From: an uncultured Phascolarctobacterium sp.
Lineage (GTDB): Bacteria; Bacillota; Negativicutes; Acidaminococcales; Acidaminococcaceae
Direction: 5' to 3'
NCBI GenBank assembly: GCA_900554395.1
Contig: USHB01000013.1
Location: 1-15,082 of the forward strand
Length of the DNA: 15,082 nucleotides
The position numbers and the translations under genes were made by a program. Shown one piece after another: positions 1-8,333 of the stretch. Each line of letters begins with the position of its first letter. Position 1 is the stretch's first letter. A model generated the notes under the pieces. The model saw only the letters and a list, made by a program, of their open reading frames with translations. It made no database searches and had not been told where the DNA came from.

Positions 1-504
1 AAGATTGGAAAACAGCACGCTCTGCACATGCATGCTGGTCTGCCAGAAATAAAATGCGTCAAAAATCATAATTACGGCAGACAAAAAATAAACGGCAAAA
101 TATACCGTTTTCATTGTTTGCCCAACCCATTTATGGTAGCACATGGCCGTTACCAGCACTACAAAAATATTGTTGTTAAGCCCTGCCAGTATGGCAAGCG
201 TTGTTGCCACGCCGCTGTCAAGCCTTAACTGATGCACCATAAAACCTGTTACGCCAAGGTATAAAACGCCCGTTACCACTACCGGAAAATAACGCTTCAC
301 CCTGTCGCGGATACGCGTGCGCCGCAAATATAACAGCCCTGCCACGCCCAAAAGCAAAACATCGCGTAAAAAACAGCTTACGGCTGTATACCAAAATTCC
401 ATTTCCGGAAACGGCGTAATGCTTTGGTAAAAACGCCACGACAGAAAATATTCTGCCGCAAAGGCAATAACCACAAGCAGTAACAGCCAATAACGTACTC
501 TCAT
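1..504 (-). CDS. Polytopic membrane protein N-terminus, probable LTA synthase/sulfatase-family (partial)
   Basis: The gene starts at ATG 504 and runs off the left edge, so only the first 168 residues are visible. They hold about five hydrophobic segments (roughly residues 5-20, 37-56, 67-83, 90-116 and 126-145), then a stretch beginning FDAFYFWQTSMHVQSVLF. Five membrane helices followed by an aromatic-rich linker is the layout of the LTA synthase/phosphoglycerol transferase proteins, whose sulfatase-like catalytic domain lies outside the membrane. That domain, with its metal site and catalytic threonine, is not in this window, so the assignment rests on topology and resemblance only. The start has an AAGGCGG ribosome binding site about 7 bases upstream and lies 12 bases after the lipid kinase stop, so it is very likely the third gene of the gtrA operon. 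Alternatives are a phosphoethanolamine transferase or an unrelated membrane protein. Confidence 0.5.
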   Translation of the reverse strand, partial: MRVRYWLLLLVVIAFAAEYFLSWRFYQSITPFPEMEFWYTAVSCFLRDVLLLGVAGLLYLRRTRIRDRVKRYFPVVVTGVLYLGVTGFMVHQLRLDSGVATTLAILAGLNNNIFVVLVTAMCYHKWVGQTMKTVYFAVYFLSAVIMIFDAFYFWQTSMHVQSVLFSNL

Positions 505-516
505 TGCCAACCCGCC

Positions 517-1458
517 TTATGCCAAAAAGTTTACTGCCTGCGCCTGCATTTCTATCAGCAGCGGCGTTGCCGTCACAACATCGCCGTCCAGTTCTGCCGG
601 AAACGCATCCACATTGCACTCAACCGTTATGGTATGTGCTTTTTTAACAATAACGCCGTTTTCGCCTTCCAGCGATTCCATTAAAATCATGGCAGCATAT
701 TTTAAAAAGTCGCCGCGTTTGTTGCCGGTAAACAGCGCCACATCAAAATAATCGTTAGTAATGGCAGCGCCCTTAAACAAGCTGTAACGCCCTGCATAAT
801 AGCGGCTTTTGCCGACAATAACCGTGGAAGCGTCATACCATTCCGGGTCGCCGTCAAACTTAACGCGGAATTTATAACGCCAGTTGCTCAGCAAAAGCTC
901 TTTGCGCACCAGTTCGCCGCTTTGCACTACATAGGCAAACGAAGATAAAAAGCGTTTTTCAAGGCTCGATACGCTGTCTACAACTTTAGAATCGAAGCCA
1001 ATGCCGGCAACAGTTAAAAACGGATGCCCGTTAGCCATGCCGATGCGCACCGGTTTAACCCTGCCCTGACGTACGCGCTGCACCCAGCGCATAGGGTCGG
1101 CCGGCAGGTCAAATTCCTTGGCAACAAGGTTTACCGTTCCCGCCGGAAACACGCTTATATACGGCACATAGCCGTTGCGGTTCAGTTCGCCAATCATGGC
1201 GCGCAGCGTACCGTCGCCGCCTGCCACAATAACCCAGTCATATTTTTCTTCTTTTATTTTATCCGCCCATTCGGTCAGTTTTTTAAATTCCCTCAGTTCT
1301 GTCAGTTCCACCCGGTTCGGGCCGATAATTGCCGTCAGGCGGCGTTTTAAATCCAATACGCGCGACAGCATGCTGACAAAAATCTGCTTGCCGGAATTAG
1401 GATTATAAATGATAACAACTTTTTTAAAATTTTTAATTTCAATACCGTTAGTTTCCAT
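517..1458 (-). CDS. Diacylglycerol kinase-family lipid kinase (DagK/YegS-like)
   Basis: The 313-residue product fits the DAGK catalytic family. It has the N-terminal strand with NPNSGK (about residues 19-24), the nucleotide-binding GGDGT motif (80-84), FPAGTVNLVAKEF matching the family's PxGTxNxxA segment, and a GIGFDSKVV stretch opening the C-terminal beta-sandwich. The family phosphorylates diacylglycerol or related lipids with ATP at the inner membrane face; the exact substrate cannot be read from sequence. An in-frame GTG exists at 1467. I chose ATG 1458 because an AAGGTG ribosome binding site sits 8 bases before it, and that site would overlap the GTG. The gene follows the GtrA stop by 12 bases and precedes the LtaS-like membrane gene by 12, so all three are probably cotranscribed. 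LTA synthase-type enzymes release diacylglycerol, which gives a lipid kinase an obvious recycling role here (inference). Confidence 0.88.
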   Translation of the reverse strand: METNGIEIKNFKKVVIIYNPNSGKQIFVSMLSRVLDLKRRLTAIIGPNRVELTELREFKKLTEWADKIKEEKYDWVIVAGGDGTLRAMIGELNRNGYVPYISVFPAGTVNLVAKEFDLPADPMRWVQRVRQGRVKPVRIGMANGHPFLTVAGIGFDSKVVDSVSSLEKRFLSSFAYVVQSGELVRKELLLSNWRYKFRVKFDGDPEWYDASTVIVGKSRYYAGRYSLFKGAAITNDYFDVALFTGNKRGDFLKYAAMILMESLEGENGVIVKKAHTITVECNVDAFPAELDGDVVTATPLLIEMQAQAVNFLA

Positions 1459-1470
1459 TATATCCACACC

Positions 1471-1884
1471 TTAAAAAATCCATTTTTTGCGCGCCAGGTA
1501 GTTCCACACAACAACAATGCACGTTGCCGCAATTTTGGAAACCAGCCCGGGTATGCCGAAAAGCCCAACAAAAATATACATTAAAAGCAGGTTGAACAAA
1601 AGCCCCATGCCGCTTACAAGAAACACCAGGCTCAGTTCTTTGGCTTTGCCATAACGCACCCCGCTTGTAAAAACAAGGATATTGCACATAAAGTAGTGGT
1701 ACAGCGTTGATAAAAAATATGCCAGCGCCGTTGACGCAAGGTAATTAATGCCTGCCGCAGCGTTAAAGGCATAAAAAAATGCCCATTCAATCAGCGCCGC
1801 GCTGCCGCCGACAAACAAATATAAAATAATTTTTACAAATTCATTGTTTGTATAATCAAAGCCAAACAAAACCTTTTTATCCAT
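1471..1884 (-). CDS. GtrA family membrane protein
   Basis: This 137-residue protein has four predicted transmembrane helices (about residues 18-40, 46-66, 85-107 and 112-131) and ends in NYLARKKWIF, the typical last-helix signature of GtrA/PF04138 proteins. The loop after helix two (NILVF) is also typical. GtrA proteins are thought to help move undecaprenyl-linked sugars across the membrane or to assist glycosyltransferases that decorate envelope polymers; the direct activity is not known for most members. Length is normal for the family. ATG 1884 has an AAGGAG ribosome binding site (1893-1898) at good spacing. It is the first gene of a three-gene operon with a DAG-kinase-like protein and a probable LTA synthase-like membrane protein. 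No linked glycosyltransferase is visible, unlike classical gtrA loci. Confidence 0.85.
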   Translation of the reverse strand: MDKKVLFGFDYTNNEFVKIILYLFVGGSAALIEWAFFYAFNAAAGINYLASTALAYFLSTLYHYFMCNILVFTSGVRYGKAKELSLVFLVSGMGLLFNLLLMYIFVGLFGIPGLVSKIAATCIVVVWNYLARKKWIF

Positions 1885-1899
1885 TTAACAATCTCCTTG

Positions 1900-1934
1900 A
1901 CGTTATATTATAGCATTTTTTATATTTTAGTTAA
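1900..1934 (-). promoter_or_regulatory. Probable sigma-70 type promoter for the gtrA operon
   Basis: On the minus strand, -35 TTAACT (1929-1934) is separated by 16 bases from a consensus -10 TATAAT (1907-1912) preceded by TGC, an extended -10. The predicted transcription start near 1900 leaves only about 16 leader bases before the gtrA ATG, and the AAGGAG ribosome binding site begins almost at the start of the transcript. The rest of the 1885-2010 gap is very AT-rich with no other element I can support. Confidence 0.65.
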
Positions 1935-2010
1935 AGCAAAATATAAAAATAAAACGATGATTTGAACGGGCTTTAATTTGACTTTATTATAATATTTGCT
2001 GTAACAATCA

Positions 2011-2046
2011 TAAAAAACAAAACACCTGCCTTTCAGCAGGTGTTTT
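2011..2046 (-). terminator. Intrinsic terminator after the vanZ-like gene
   Basis: A perfect 11-bp stem (2019-2029 with 2036-2046, arm AAAACACCTGC) and a 6-base loop is followed on the minus strand by GTTTTTT (2012-2018). It begins 20 bases after the vanZ-like stop and closes the long trmB-to-vanZ transcription unit, separating it from the gtrA promoter. Confidence 0.85.
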
Positions 2047-2066
2047 GCTGTATTTCAGCACAATTT

Positions 2067-2498
2067 TTATTTTTTGCTCCAAAGCCATATCTGACGGCAG
2101 CACCAGATGATAAACACGCCGCAGAAATCAAGTACGATATCCGTAATCTGCGCGGTGCGCCCGGGCACGGAAAGCTGTATGTATTCATCTGCAACGGCAA
2201 CGGCAAGGCCCAAAAAGAGGATATAGCCTGATGCCACACGGTTGGAGATGCGCCAGTTAATAAAAGTGTTAACCATTATTACAGCCAGCATGGCAAACTC
2301 TGCAAAATGCGCCAGTTTGCGCAGGCGCGCTTCAAGGCGGTCAACCGGCATCGGGTCGCCAATGGCGCCGTAAAATCCGTCCAGCCATTCTGCCAGAAGC
2401 CCGCTTGCCTTGTAAGATGTTTCTGCTGGCAGCGACGAGTTGAAAAAGATAAAACCCGTAAACAGCAGCAAAAGCAGCAGCCACAAAACTTTTTTCAT
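2067..2498 (-). CDS. VanZ-like family membrane protein
   Basis: The 143-residue product carries the conserved polar positions of the VanZ family (PF04892) between four hydrophobic segments: an N-terminal helix (about 4-20), then KLAHFAEFAML (61-71, with K61, H64 and E67), then DEYIQLSVPGRTAQITDIVLD (split as D104/E105/Q108, R114, D120, D124), then a last helix to about 135. VanZ of Tn1546 gives low-level teicoplanin resistance, but most chromosomal homologues have no proven function. The best guess is an envelope-related role, which fits the upstream SEDS/penicillin-binding protein pair. The start ATG 2498 has an AAGGCGG site that overlaps the folD stop codon, so translation is probably coupled to folD. 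It is the last gene of the operon, followed by a strong terminator. Confidence 0.87.
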   Translation of the reverse strand: MKKVLWLLLLLLFTGFIFFNSSLPAETSYKASGLLAEWLDGFYGAIGDPMPVDRLEARLRKLAHFAEFAMLAVIMVNTFINWRISNRVASGYILFLGLAVAVADEYIQLSVPGRTAQITDIVLDFCGVFIIWCCRQIWLWSKK

Positions 2499-2512
2499 TT
2501 ATCTCAGCCGCC

Positions 2513-3343
2513 TTACTGATTGCGCGTAAGCAAATCCATTACCATCATGTTGCTTACAACGCCAATTCCGCCCGGCACCGGCGTATATGCGCCTGCCTTT
2601 CCGATAACGGCAGGGTCAACGTCGCCGACAAGGCCGCCTTCTACGGCGTTAATGCCTACATCAACTATAACTGCGCCTTCTTTAATCATATCCGGCGTTA
2701 CAAAGCAGGGTTTGCCGACAGCAGCTACAATAATATCCGCAGTTTTGGTAATTTCCGCCAGGTTCTGCGTTTTGCTATGGCAGATGGTAACGGTAGCGTT
2801 TTTGTTAAGCAGCAGGTTGGCAACCGGTTTGCCTACCACGTTGCTGCGCCCGATAACAACTGCGTGTTTGCCGCTAAGCTCAATGCCGTAATGTTCAAGC
2901 GTTGCCATGCAGGCGCGCGGCGTGCAGGGCGACATGGTGCCGTAGCCCAGATACATATCGCCTACATTTTTTACGTTAAGGCAATCCACGTCTTTGCTTG
3001 CCGTAACAGCCGTGCCTACTGCGTCGCTGTCAAGCGGTTTCGGCATGGGCATCATCGGCAGAATGCCGGTAATGTAACGGTTGTGGTTCATGCGGGCAAT
3101 GTCGCGCAGCAGGTCTTCCTGTTTCACGTCAGCCGGGTATAACAGTTCCTTAACATAAATGCCAAGGCTTTCCGCCAGTTTCATCAGGCGGTTTTTATAT
3201 ACATGCGAAGCTGGGTCGTCGCCCACAACGATAATTGCCAACGTTATTTTGCGCCCTTTTTCCAGTGCGCGCGCCACACGGGCAGTTATTGTTTCACGGT
3301 AGGCATCAGCCACAGGCTTGCCTTTCATCATCAGTGTTTCCAT
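2513..3343 (-). CDS. folD: Divergent FolD: methylene-THF dehydrogenase / methenyl-THF cyclohydrolase family
   Basis: FolD normally oxidises methylene-THF with NADP and hydrolyses methenyl-THF to 10-formyl-THF in the cytoplasm. This 276-residue protein aligns along its whole length: VVGDDPASHVY (39-49), KDVD (117-120), the dinucleotide-binding GRSNVVGKP (165-173), CHSKT (188-192), VDVGIN and TPVPGG near the end. The active site is unusual. The catalytic lysine four residues after the conserved tyrosine (Y49) is a leucine (L53). The catalytic glutamine of the usual GILVQLPLP is a methionine in GILPMMPMP (M97). The usual GGxGPMT reads GGIGVVS. D118/D120 are kept. It starts 11 bases after fhs, and its AAGGAG site overlaps the fhs stop, so the two products are made together. 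Family membership is certain; whether both activities remain is doubtful. Confidence 0.93.
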   Translation of the reverse strand: METLMMKGKPVADAYRETITARVARALEKGRKITLAIIVVGDDPASHVYKNRLMKLAESLGIYVKELLYPADVKQEDLLRDIARMNHNRYITGILPMMPMPKPLDSDAVGTAVTASKDVDCLNVKNVGDMYLGYGTMSPCTPRACMATLEHYGIELSGKHAVVIGRSNVVGKPVANLLLNKNATVTICHSKTQNLAEITKTADIIVAAVGKPCFVTPDMIKEGAVIVDVGINAVEGGLVGDVDPAVIGKAGAYTPVPGGIGVVSNMMVMDLLTRNQ

Positions 3344-3354
3344 AAAACTTCTCC

Positions 3355-5025
3355 TTAAAACAATCCGCTGATAACGCCGTCATCGCTGACGTCGATTTTT
3401 TCGGCGGCAGGTACTTTCGGCAGTCCGGGCATAGTCATAATGTCGCCGGTTAAAACTACTACAAAACCGGCGCCTGCGGCAATACGGCAGTTTTTAATGG
3501 TAATTTCAAAGCCTTCGGGACGTCCAAGAAGCGCCGGGTCATCCGAGAAGGAATACTGCGTTTTTGCCATGCAGACAGGCAGGTTGCCGTAACCCATTTT
3601 TTCAAAATCTTTCAAAGCATTGGTTGCTTCTTTGGTATAGTTTACGCCAACTGCGCCGTAAATGTTTTTGGCAATGGTTTCAATTTTTTCTTTAAGGCTC
3701 AGTTCATCGCCGTATAATACTTTAAAATCAGCCTGGCCGCTGCTTGCAAGACGGACAACTTCTTTGGCAAGCTCAATGCCGCCTTCGCCGCCTTTGGCAA
3801 ATACTTCGGAAAGCGCTACATTTACGCCGTGCGCTGCGCAGTGGCTGCGGATGGCTTCCAGTTCTTCCGGGGTATCCTGTGCAAAGGCATTAATGGCTAC
3901 AACAAGAGGCAGCCCGTATTGTTTAATGTTTTCAATATGTTTTTCAAGGTTTACAAGGCCGCGTTTAACAGCTTCCACATCCGGCGCGGCAAGTTCTGTT
4001 TTAGGCACGCCGCCATGCATTTTAAGCGCGCGTACGGTTGCCACAAGCACTACGGCATCCGGTTTTAAACCGGCATAACGGCATTTAATGTCAAAGAATT
4101 TTTCTGCGCCGAGGTCTGCGCCGAAGCCTGCTTCCGTAATGGTGTAGTTTGCAAGTTTAAGCGCGGTTTTGGTTGCCATTACGCTGTTGCAGCCGTGGGC
4201 AATGTTGGCAAACGGCCCGCCGTGGATAATAGCAGGTACGTTTTCCAAAGTCTGCACAAGGTTCGGCTTAACGGCATCTTTTAAAAGTGCTGCCATTGCA
4301 CCCTGTGCTTTAAGCATGCCTGCGGTAATGGGGTTGCCGCTGTAATCGTAGGCAACAATAATTTTGCTTAAACGTTCTTTTAAATCGTGCAGTCCGTCAG
4401 CCAGGCACAAAATGGCCATAACTTCGGAAGCAACGGTAATATCAAAGCCGTCCTGGCGGGGTACGCCGTGCGCTTTGCCGCCAAGCCCCACAACGATGTT
4501 GCGCAGTTCGCGGTCGTTCATGTCAACAACACGTTTCCACACAATGCGGCGCGGGTCGATATTAAGCGCATTGCCCTGCTGAATGTGGTTATCCAGCATA
4601 GCTGCCAGAAGCATGTGGGCAGATGTTATGGCGTGAAAATCGCCAGTAAAATGCAGGTTAATGTCTTCCATCGGCACTACCTGAGAATAGCCGCCGCCGG
4701 CAGCGCCGCCCTTAATGCCCATGCAGGGACCGAGCGAAGGTTCGCGCAGTGCTACAATAACGCTTTCACCTATTTTGGCAAGACCCTGTGCCAAACCAAC
4801 GGTAGTGGTGGATTTGCCTTCACCGGCAGGGGTAGGGGTAATGGCGGTAACCAAAATCAGTTTGCCGTCGGGTTTATTCTGCACCCTTTTAATTAAATCC
4901 ATGGACAATTTTGCTTTGTAGCGGCCATATAACTCAATATCGTCCTCGCCGATGCCGAGTTTTTTGGCAACTTCCGTAATAGGCAGCATGTGCGCCTGCT
5001 GAGCAATTTCAATATCCGATAACAT
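3355..5025 (-). CDS. fhs: Formate-tetrahydrofolate ligase
   Basis: The 556-residue product is full length for 10-formyl-THF synthetase, which joins formate to THF using ATP. The N-terminus [16 protein letters not shown] is typical. The nucleotide-binding P-loop [10 protein letters not shown] spans residues 63-72, followed by [10 protein letters not shown]. Further family blocks include [28 protein letters not shown] and the C-terminal [13 protein letters not shown] 5025 has an AAGGGAGG ribosome binding site (5033-5040) seven bases upstream. It sits after the penicillin-binding protein with an 87-base gap and directly before folD, so Fhs and FolD form a one-carbon pair. In non-acetogens the enzyme supplies formyl-THF for purines and initiator tRNA; in acetogens it is part of the methyl branch of the Wood-Ljungdahl pathway. 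Nothing else here supports acetogenesis. Confidence 0.98.
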   Translation of the reverse strand: MLSDIEIAQQAHMLPITEVAKKLGIGEDDIELYGRYKAKLSMDLIKRVQNKPDGKLILVTAITPTPAGEGKSTTTVGLAQGLAKIGESVIVALREPSLGPCMGIKGGAAGGGYSQVVPMEDINLHFTGDFHAITSAHMLLAAMLDNHIQQGNALNIDPRRIVWKRVVDMNDRELRNIVVGLGGKAHGVPRQDGFDITVASEVMAILCLADGLHDLKERLSKIIVAYDYSGNPITAGMLKAQGAMAALLKDAVKPNLVQTLENVPAIIHGGPFANIAHGCNSVMATKTALKLANYTITEAGFGADLGAEKFFDIKCRYAGLKPDAVVLVATVRALKMHGGVPKTELAAPDVEAVKRGLVNLEKHIENIKQYGLPLVVAINAFAQDTPEELEAIRSHCAAHGVNVALSEVFAKGGEGGIELAKEVVRLASSGQADFKVLYGDELSLKEKIETIAKNIYGAVGVNYTKEATNALKDFEKMGYGNLPVCMAKTQYSFSDDPALLGRPEGFEITIKNCRIAAGAGFVVVLTGDIMTMPGLPKVPAAEKIDVSDDGVISGLF

Positions 5026-5112
5026 CTGTATACCTCCCTTTATCTCTGCGTAAATAACTGTATCTTTAATAAATTCTCTGCATTAGCCGTTTTTCCTGCC
5101 GTCAGAGACAAT

Positions 5113-7116
5113 TTATTCAAACCATATTTCCAGTTTGCTTCCTTCTGCGGCAACCGTACCCGGCGGCAGCGATTGCTTTTTGGCCCTGCCGCTGCCGTAA
5201 GGCACCAGCACCAGATGCCCGCGCTGCACAAGTTCGGCAGTCTGCCGCATATCAAGCCCTGTAAAATCCGGTATTTTTACTTTGCCGTCCGGCAAAAATT
5301 CCATTACCGGCACTTTGGCTGTTTTGCTTTTGGCATTTCCGTCTTCTTCAAAAGATGGCAAACCTTCGTGCGTGCTGGGCTGCACGCCTTTGGCAACCAG
5401 AATCTGCTGCAAAGTATCTTTAAACACCGGCGCGGAAACCTGCGAACCGTAAAATGCGCCCTGCGGCGTATCGAGCATTACCAGCATTGCATACTGCGGA
5501 TTTTTGGCAGGGACAAAACCTACAAAAGAGGCAATGTATTCGCCGGGAGCGTAACCGCCCTGTTCCGCCAGTTTTTCTGCCGTGCCTGTTTTGCCGGCAA
5601 TCTGGTAGCCTGCAATATGCGCTGGTTTGCCGCCGCCTTCGCTTACAACTTTTTCCATCATGGTGCGCATCTGGCTGGCAACATTTTCGCTGATAACGCG
5701 GCGCACAACATGTTTTTCGCCCTGGCGCAGCACACGTCCGTCGGGCATTACAATTTTATCAATAATGTACGGCTCAAGCAGTTCGCCCCCGTTGGCAATG
5801 GCGCATATAGCGCGCAGCATTTGCAGCGGCGTTACGGCAATGCCCTGCCCAATCGCCATCGTGGCAATATCCGGCTCGTACATATCTTCCGGTTTGTACA
5901 AAATGCCGCTTTCCTCGCCGGGCAGTTCTATGCCGGTAGGCTTGCCAAAACCGAACTTTTTGCTGTAATCAATCATCTGGTTGGCGCCAAGCTGCATGCC
6001 AAGCTGCACCATGCCGGTATTGATGGAGTATTTGATAATATCCTCAAACGGCACATAGCCGCGCCCTTCGTTATCCCAGTTGCGGATAATGCGGTCGGCA
6101 ATTTTTATGCTGCCGTGGTCTTCAAACACCGTCTGCGGAGTGATGATGTTTTCGCTGAGCCCCATGCAGCCCACAATCGGTTTAAAAACGGAGCCCGGCT
6201 CATAAATAATGGAAATAGCGCGGTTGGTCCACGTATTTACCGGATACTCGCCGAAATTATTGGGGTCAAAAGTCGGGCGTGAGGCCATGCCCAGCACCGC
6301 ACCTGTGTGCGGGTCCATCAGAATGGCTGCCGCTGCTTTGGATTTGGTTTCTTCCATGGCACGGTCCAGCGCATCTTCCAGTACAAACTGAATTTTGCTG
6401 TCGATGGTAAGGTACACGGTCGGCATATTCTGCGGGCGTGTAGCGTTCATGCCCGATTCGCCCATCGGCCTGCCAAGCGCGTCCACCATTTCTTCCTGCT
6501 GCGTTGCCGCGCCTTTTATTACGGAATCAAGCGCCAGCTCAATACCGGAAAGCCCTTTGTCATCCGTGCCTACAAAACCGAGTATCTGAGCCGCCATGGT
6601 CTTTTTGGTATAATACCGCTTGCTTTCTTCCAGAAAGTGCAGCCCGGGAATTTTGTTTTCCTTAATAATGCGCGTTACCTCGTCCGCCTCTTTGGGCGAT
6701 AAGGTGCGCTTAATCCATATAAAACGTGCTTCGGTGGTAAAATCGCTGTACAGGCTTTCGGCGCTGATGCCCAAAGGCGCAGCCAGTAAATCTGCCGCCA
6801 GGCGCTTAACGTTGCGCCCTGTTTTGGCTGCTGCGCTGCCCGGACGGTCTTCCATTTCCATCGGGTCAACATACAGCGATTTAGCCATAATGCTGACGGC
6901 AAGTTCTTCGCCGTTGCAGTCTACAATAGCGCCGCGGGGCGAATACATAACGTCCGTACCCATTGCCTGCGCCATGGATTGTTTGCCGAGTGCTTCGCCG
7001 CGCACAACCTGCAGCCATACCAAACGCCCTATAACCACCGTAAACACTGCAAATATCAACGCAAATAAACCGAAAAAGCGTTTTTTGCTGCTGAAAAAGC
7101 TAAACTGTTTTTTCAT
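5113..7116 (-). CDS. Class B penicillin-binding protein with C-terminal PASTA domain (FtsI/SpoVD type)
   Basis: This D,D-transpeptidase cross-links peptidoglycan outside the membrane. Counting from ATG 7116 (667 residues): a short basic N-terminus, one membrane anchor (about 16-34), a dimerisation/pedestal region opening with SPRGAIVD, then the transpeptidase domain with the three expected motifs: SVFK (S309 nucleophile, K312), SIN (364-366) and KTGTAEK (KTG 509-511). A single PASTA domain follows (about 610-667), an architecture seen in SpoVD and PBP2B/FtsI-like proteins of Firmicutes. An in-frame GTG at 7125 is possible, but ATG 7116 has a GGGGG ribosome binding site at good spacing and overlaps the upstream ftsW-like stop as ATGA, indicating translational coupling. 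The adjacent SEDS protein is its likely polymerase partner. Division versus elongation versus sporulation use cannot be decided from this sequence. Confidence 0.94.
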   Translation of the reverse strand: MKKQFSFFSSKKRFFGLFALIFAVFTVVIGRLVWLQVVRGEALGKQSMAQAMGTDVMYSPRGAIVDCNGEELAVSIMAKSLYVDPMEMEDRPGSAAAKTGRNVKRLAADLLAAPLGISAESLYSDFTTEARFIWIKRTLSPKEADEVTRIIKENKIPGLHFLEESKRYYTKKTMAAQILGFVGTDDKGLSGIELALDSVIKGAATQQEEMVDALGRPMGESGMNATRPQNMPTVYLTIDSKIQFVLEDALDRAMEETKSKAAAAILMDPHTGAVLGMASRPTFDPNNFGEYPVNTWTNRAISIIYEPGSVFKPIVGCMGLSENIITPQTVFEDHGSIKIADRIIRNWDNEGRGYVPFEDIIKYSINTGMVQLGMQLGANQMIDYSKKFGFGKPTGIELPGEESGILYKPEDMYEPDIATMAIGQGIAVTPLQMLRAICAIANGGELLEPYIIDKIVMPDGRVLRQGEKHVVRRVISENVASQMRTMMEKVVSEGGGKPAHIAGYQIAGKTGTAEKLAEQGGYAPGEYIASFVGFVPAKNPQYAMLVMLDTPQGAFYGSQVSAPVFKDTLQQILVAKGVQPSTHEGLPSFEEDGNAKSKTAKVPVMEFLPDGKVKIPDFTGLDMRQTAELVQRGHLVLVPYGSGRAKKQSLPPGTVAAEGSKLEIWFE

Positions 7117-8324
7117 CTGCGCCACCCCCTGTTTCTCAGGGTACTGGTAGGCATAATCGGCGGCATGCCGGCTTCGCGCAGCATTTCTTCGCGTTTTTCA
7201 CGCTTAACTTCCGCCCTGTAAACAGAAAGCGCAAGCCCCAGCGCCGTAAGCGACACCACCATTGATGTACCGCCGTAACTTATAAACGACAGCGGCACGC
7301 CGATAACCGGCAGGCAGCCGCATACCATCAGCATATTGGCCGCAGCCTGCCCCACAACCAGAAGCGTTACGCCGCTGATAAGCATAAAACCTTCTTCATC
7401 ACGGCAGGCAGCCGCCATTTTAAACAGGGCAATGCCCAAAAGCGCAAACAAAAATATTAAAAACAGGGCGCCGATAAAGCCCCATTCCTGGCAGTAAATG
7501 GCAAAGGCAAAGTCAGTATGCGCCTCCGGCAGATAAAAGAATTTGCCGCTGCCCTGTCCCCACGGTGCGCCAAAAACGCCGCCGCTGCCAATGGAGATTA
7601 AAGACTGCACCATCTGATAACCTGCGTTGGAAGGGTCGCTCCACGGGTCGAACCACACCAGCACCCTTTGCAGACGGTACGGTGCAATGGCAATCAGCCC
7701 GGCAACGCCTGCAAGGCCGCCTGCCATTAACAGCAGCAGCATTTTAAGCGGCAGCCCTGCCAGAATATACATGCCGACGCACAACGCCACAACAATGGCG
7801 GCGGTGCCCATATCCGGCTGCACCAATACAAGTATGCCGTAAATGCCGCCCATAACAAGCGCTTTGCAGTCCGGGTAATCAAAAAGCACCGTGCGCAGAT
7901 GCTTTTTCATTCTTCTGCCGAGTTCACCGGCACATATCATAATTACCGCAAGTTTTGCCAGCTCCGAAGGCTGTATGCTGATTGGCCCAACGTACAGCCA
8001 GCGCTGCGCGCCTTTGGTGGTTACGCCAACCGTTTCAACGGCTATTAAAAGCAAAAGCACCGCAAAATAAATACCGTTAATCCAATGCTTGCTCAGCCAA
8101 TGGTGGTAATCCGGCCCTTTAAAGCCCAGCCACAGCATTATGCAAAAACCCGCAGCTGCAAAAATAATATAACGTTTTAAGTAAAAATATCCGTCGCCGA
8201 ACATATCTGTTGCTTCCACAAAGCTGGCACTGAAAACATTAATGCAGCCAATAGCCAGCAGCATTAATGTAAGCCATACAACAGCGTCCCGCGTATTATC
8301 CCAAATTAAAAAGCGTTTCTGCAT
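7113..8324 (-). CDS. ftsW: SEDS-family peptidoglycan glycosyltransferase (FtsW/SpoVE-like)
   Basis: The 403-residue product has the roughly ten-helix layout of FtsW/RodA/SpoVE proteins, which polymerise lipid II into glycan strands at the membrane. Family motifs in order are FSASFV (31-36), KGAQRWL with PISIQPSELAKL (about 104-125), VQPDMGTA (168-175), the extracellular loop YLPEAHTDF with the essential aspartate at D271, and the terminal GVPLSFISYGGTS (342-354). The acidic/basic C-terminal tail is short. Start ATG 8324 has AGAGG at 8331-8335, which overlaps the trmB stop region; the 9-base gap suggests cotranscription and coupling. It overlaps the downstream class B penicillin-binding protein by 4 bases, the usual arrangement for a cognate SEDS/bPBP pair. 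The motifs look more FtsW/SpoVE-like than RodA-like, but the subgroup is an inference. Confidence 0.93.
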   Translation of the reverse strand: MQKRFLIWDNTRDAVVWLTLMLLAIGCINVFSASFVEATDMFGDGYFYLKRYIIFAAAGFCIMLWLGFKGPDYHHWLSKHWINGIYFAVLLLLIAVETVGVTTKGAQRWLYVGPISIQPSELAKLAVIMICAGELGRRMKKHLRTVLFDYPDCKALVMGGIYGILVLVQPDMGTAAIVVALCVGMYILAGLPLKMLLLLMAGGLAGVAGLIAIAPYRLQRVLVWFDPWSDPSNAGYQMVQSLISIGSGGVFGAPWGQGSGKFFYLPEAHTDFAFAIYCQEWGFIGALFLIFLFALLGIALFKMAAACRDEEGFMLISGVTLLVVGQAAANMLMVCGCLPVIGVPLSFISYGGTSMVVSLTALGLALSVYRAEVKREKREEMLREAGMPPIMPTSTLRNRGWRR

Positions 8325-8333
8325 AAAGTGCCT

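Noticed and set aside
1456..1467. GTG start at 1467 for the lipid kinase
   Set aside because: The AAGGTG ribosome binding site would overlap this GTG, whereas ATG 1458 is at the correct distance.
1978..1993. Plus-strand TTGACT near TATAAT
   Set aside because: The two elements are only a few bases apart, far from the 16-18 base spacing needed, and no plus-strand gene follows.
2067..2498. VanZ-like gene as evidence of a glycopeptide resistance cluster
   Set aside because: No vanHAX, regulatory or transposon genes are nearby; single VanZ-like genes are common in Firmicutes chromosomes.
5026..5112. Terminator or promoter between the penicillin-binding protein gene and fhs
   Set aside because: The possible stem is only six base pairs with a 22-base loop and no U-tract, and no -35/-10 pair with acceptable spacing was found.
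5173..6282. 369-codon open frame on the plus strand
   Set aside because: It is antisense to the penicillin-binding protein gene, has low-complexity His/Phe/Arg-rich translation and no recognisable domain.
7114..7125. GTG start at 7125 for the penicillin-binding protein
   Set aside because: ATG 7116 has a G-rich ribosome binding site at correct spacing and an ATGA overlap with the upstream gene.
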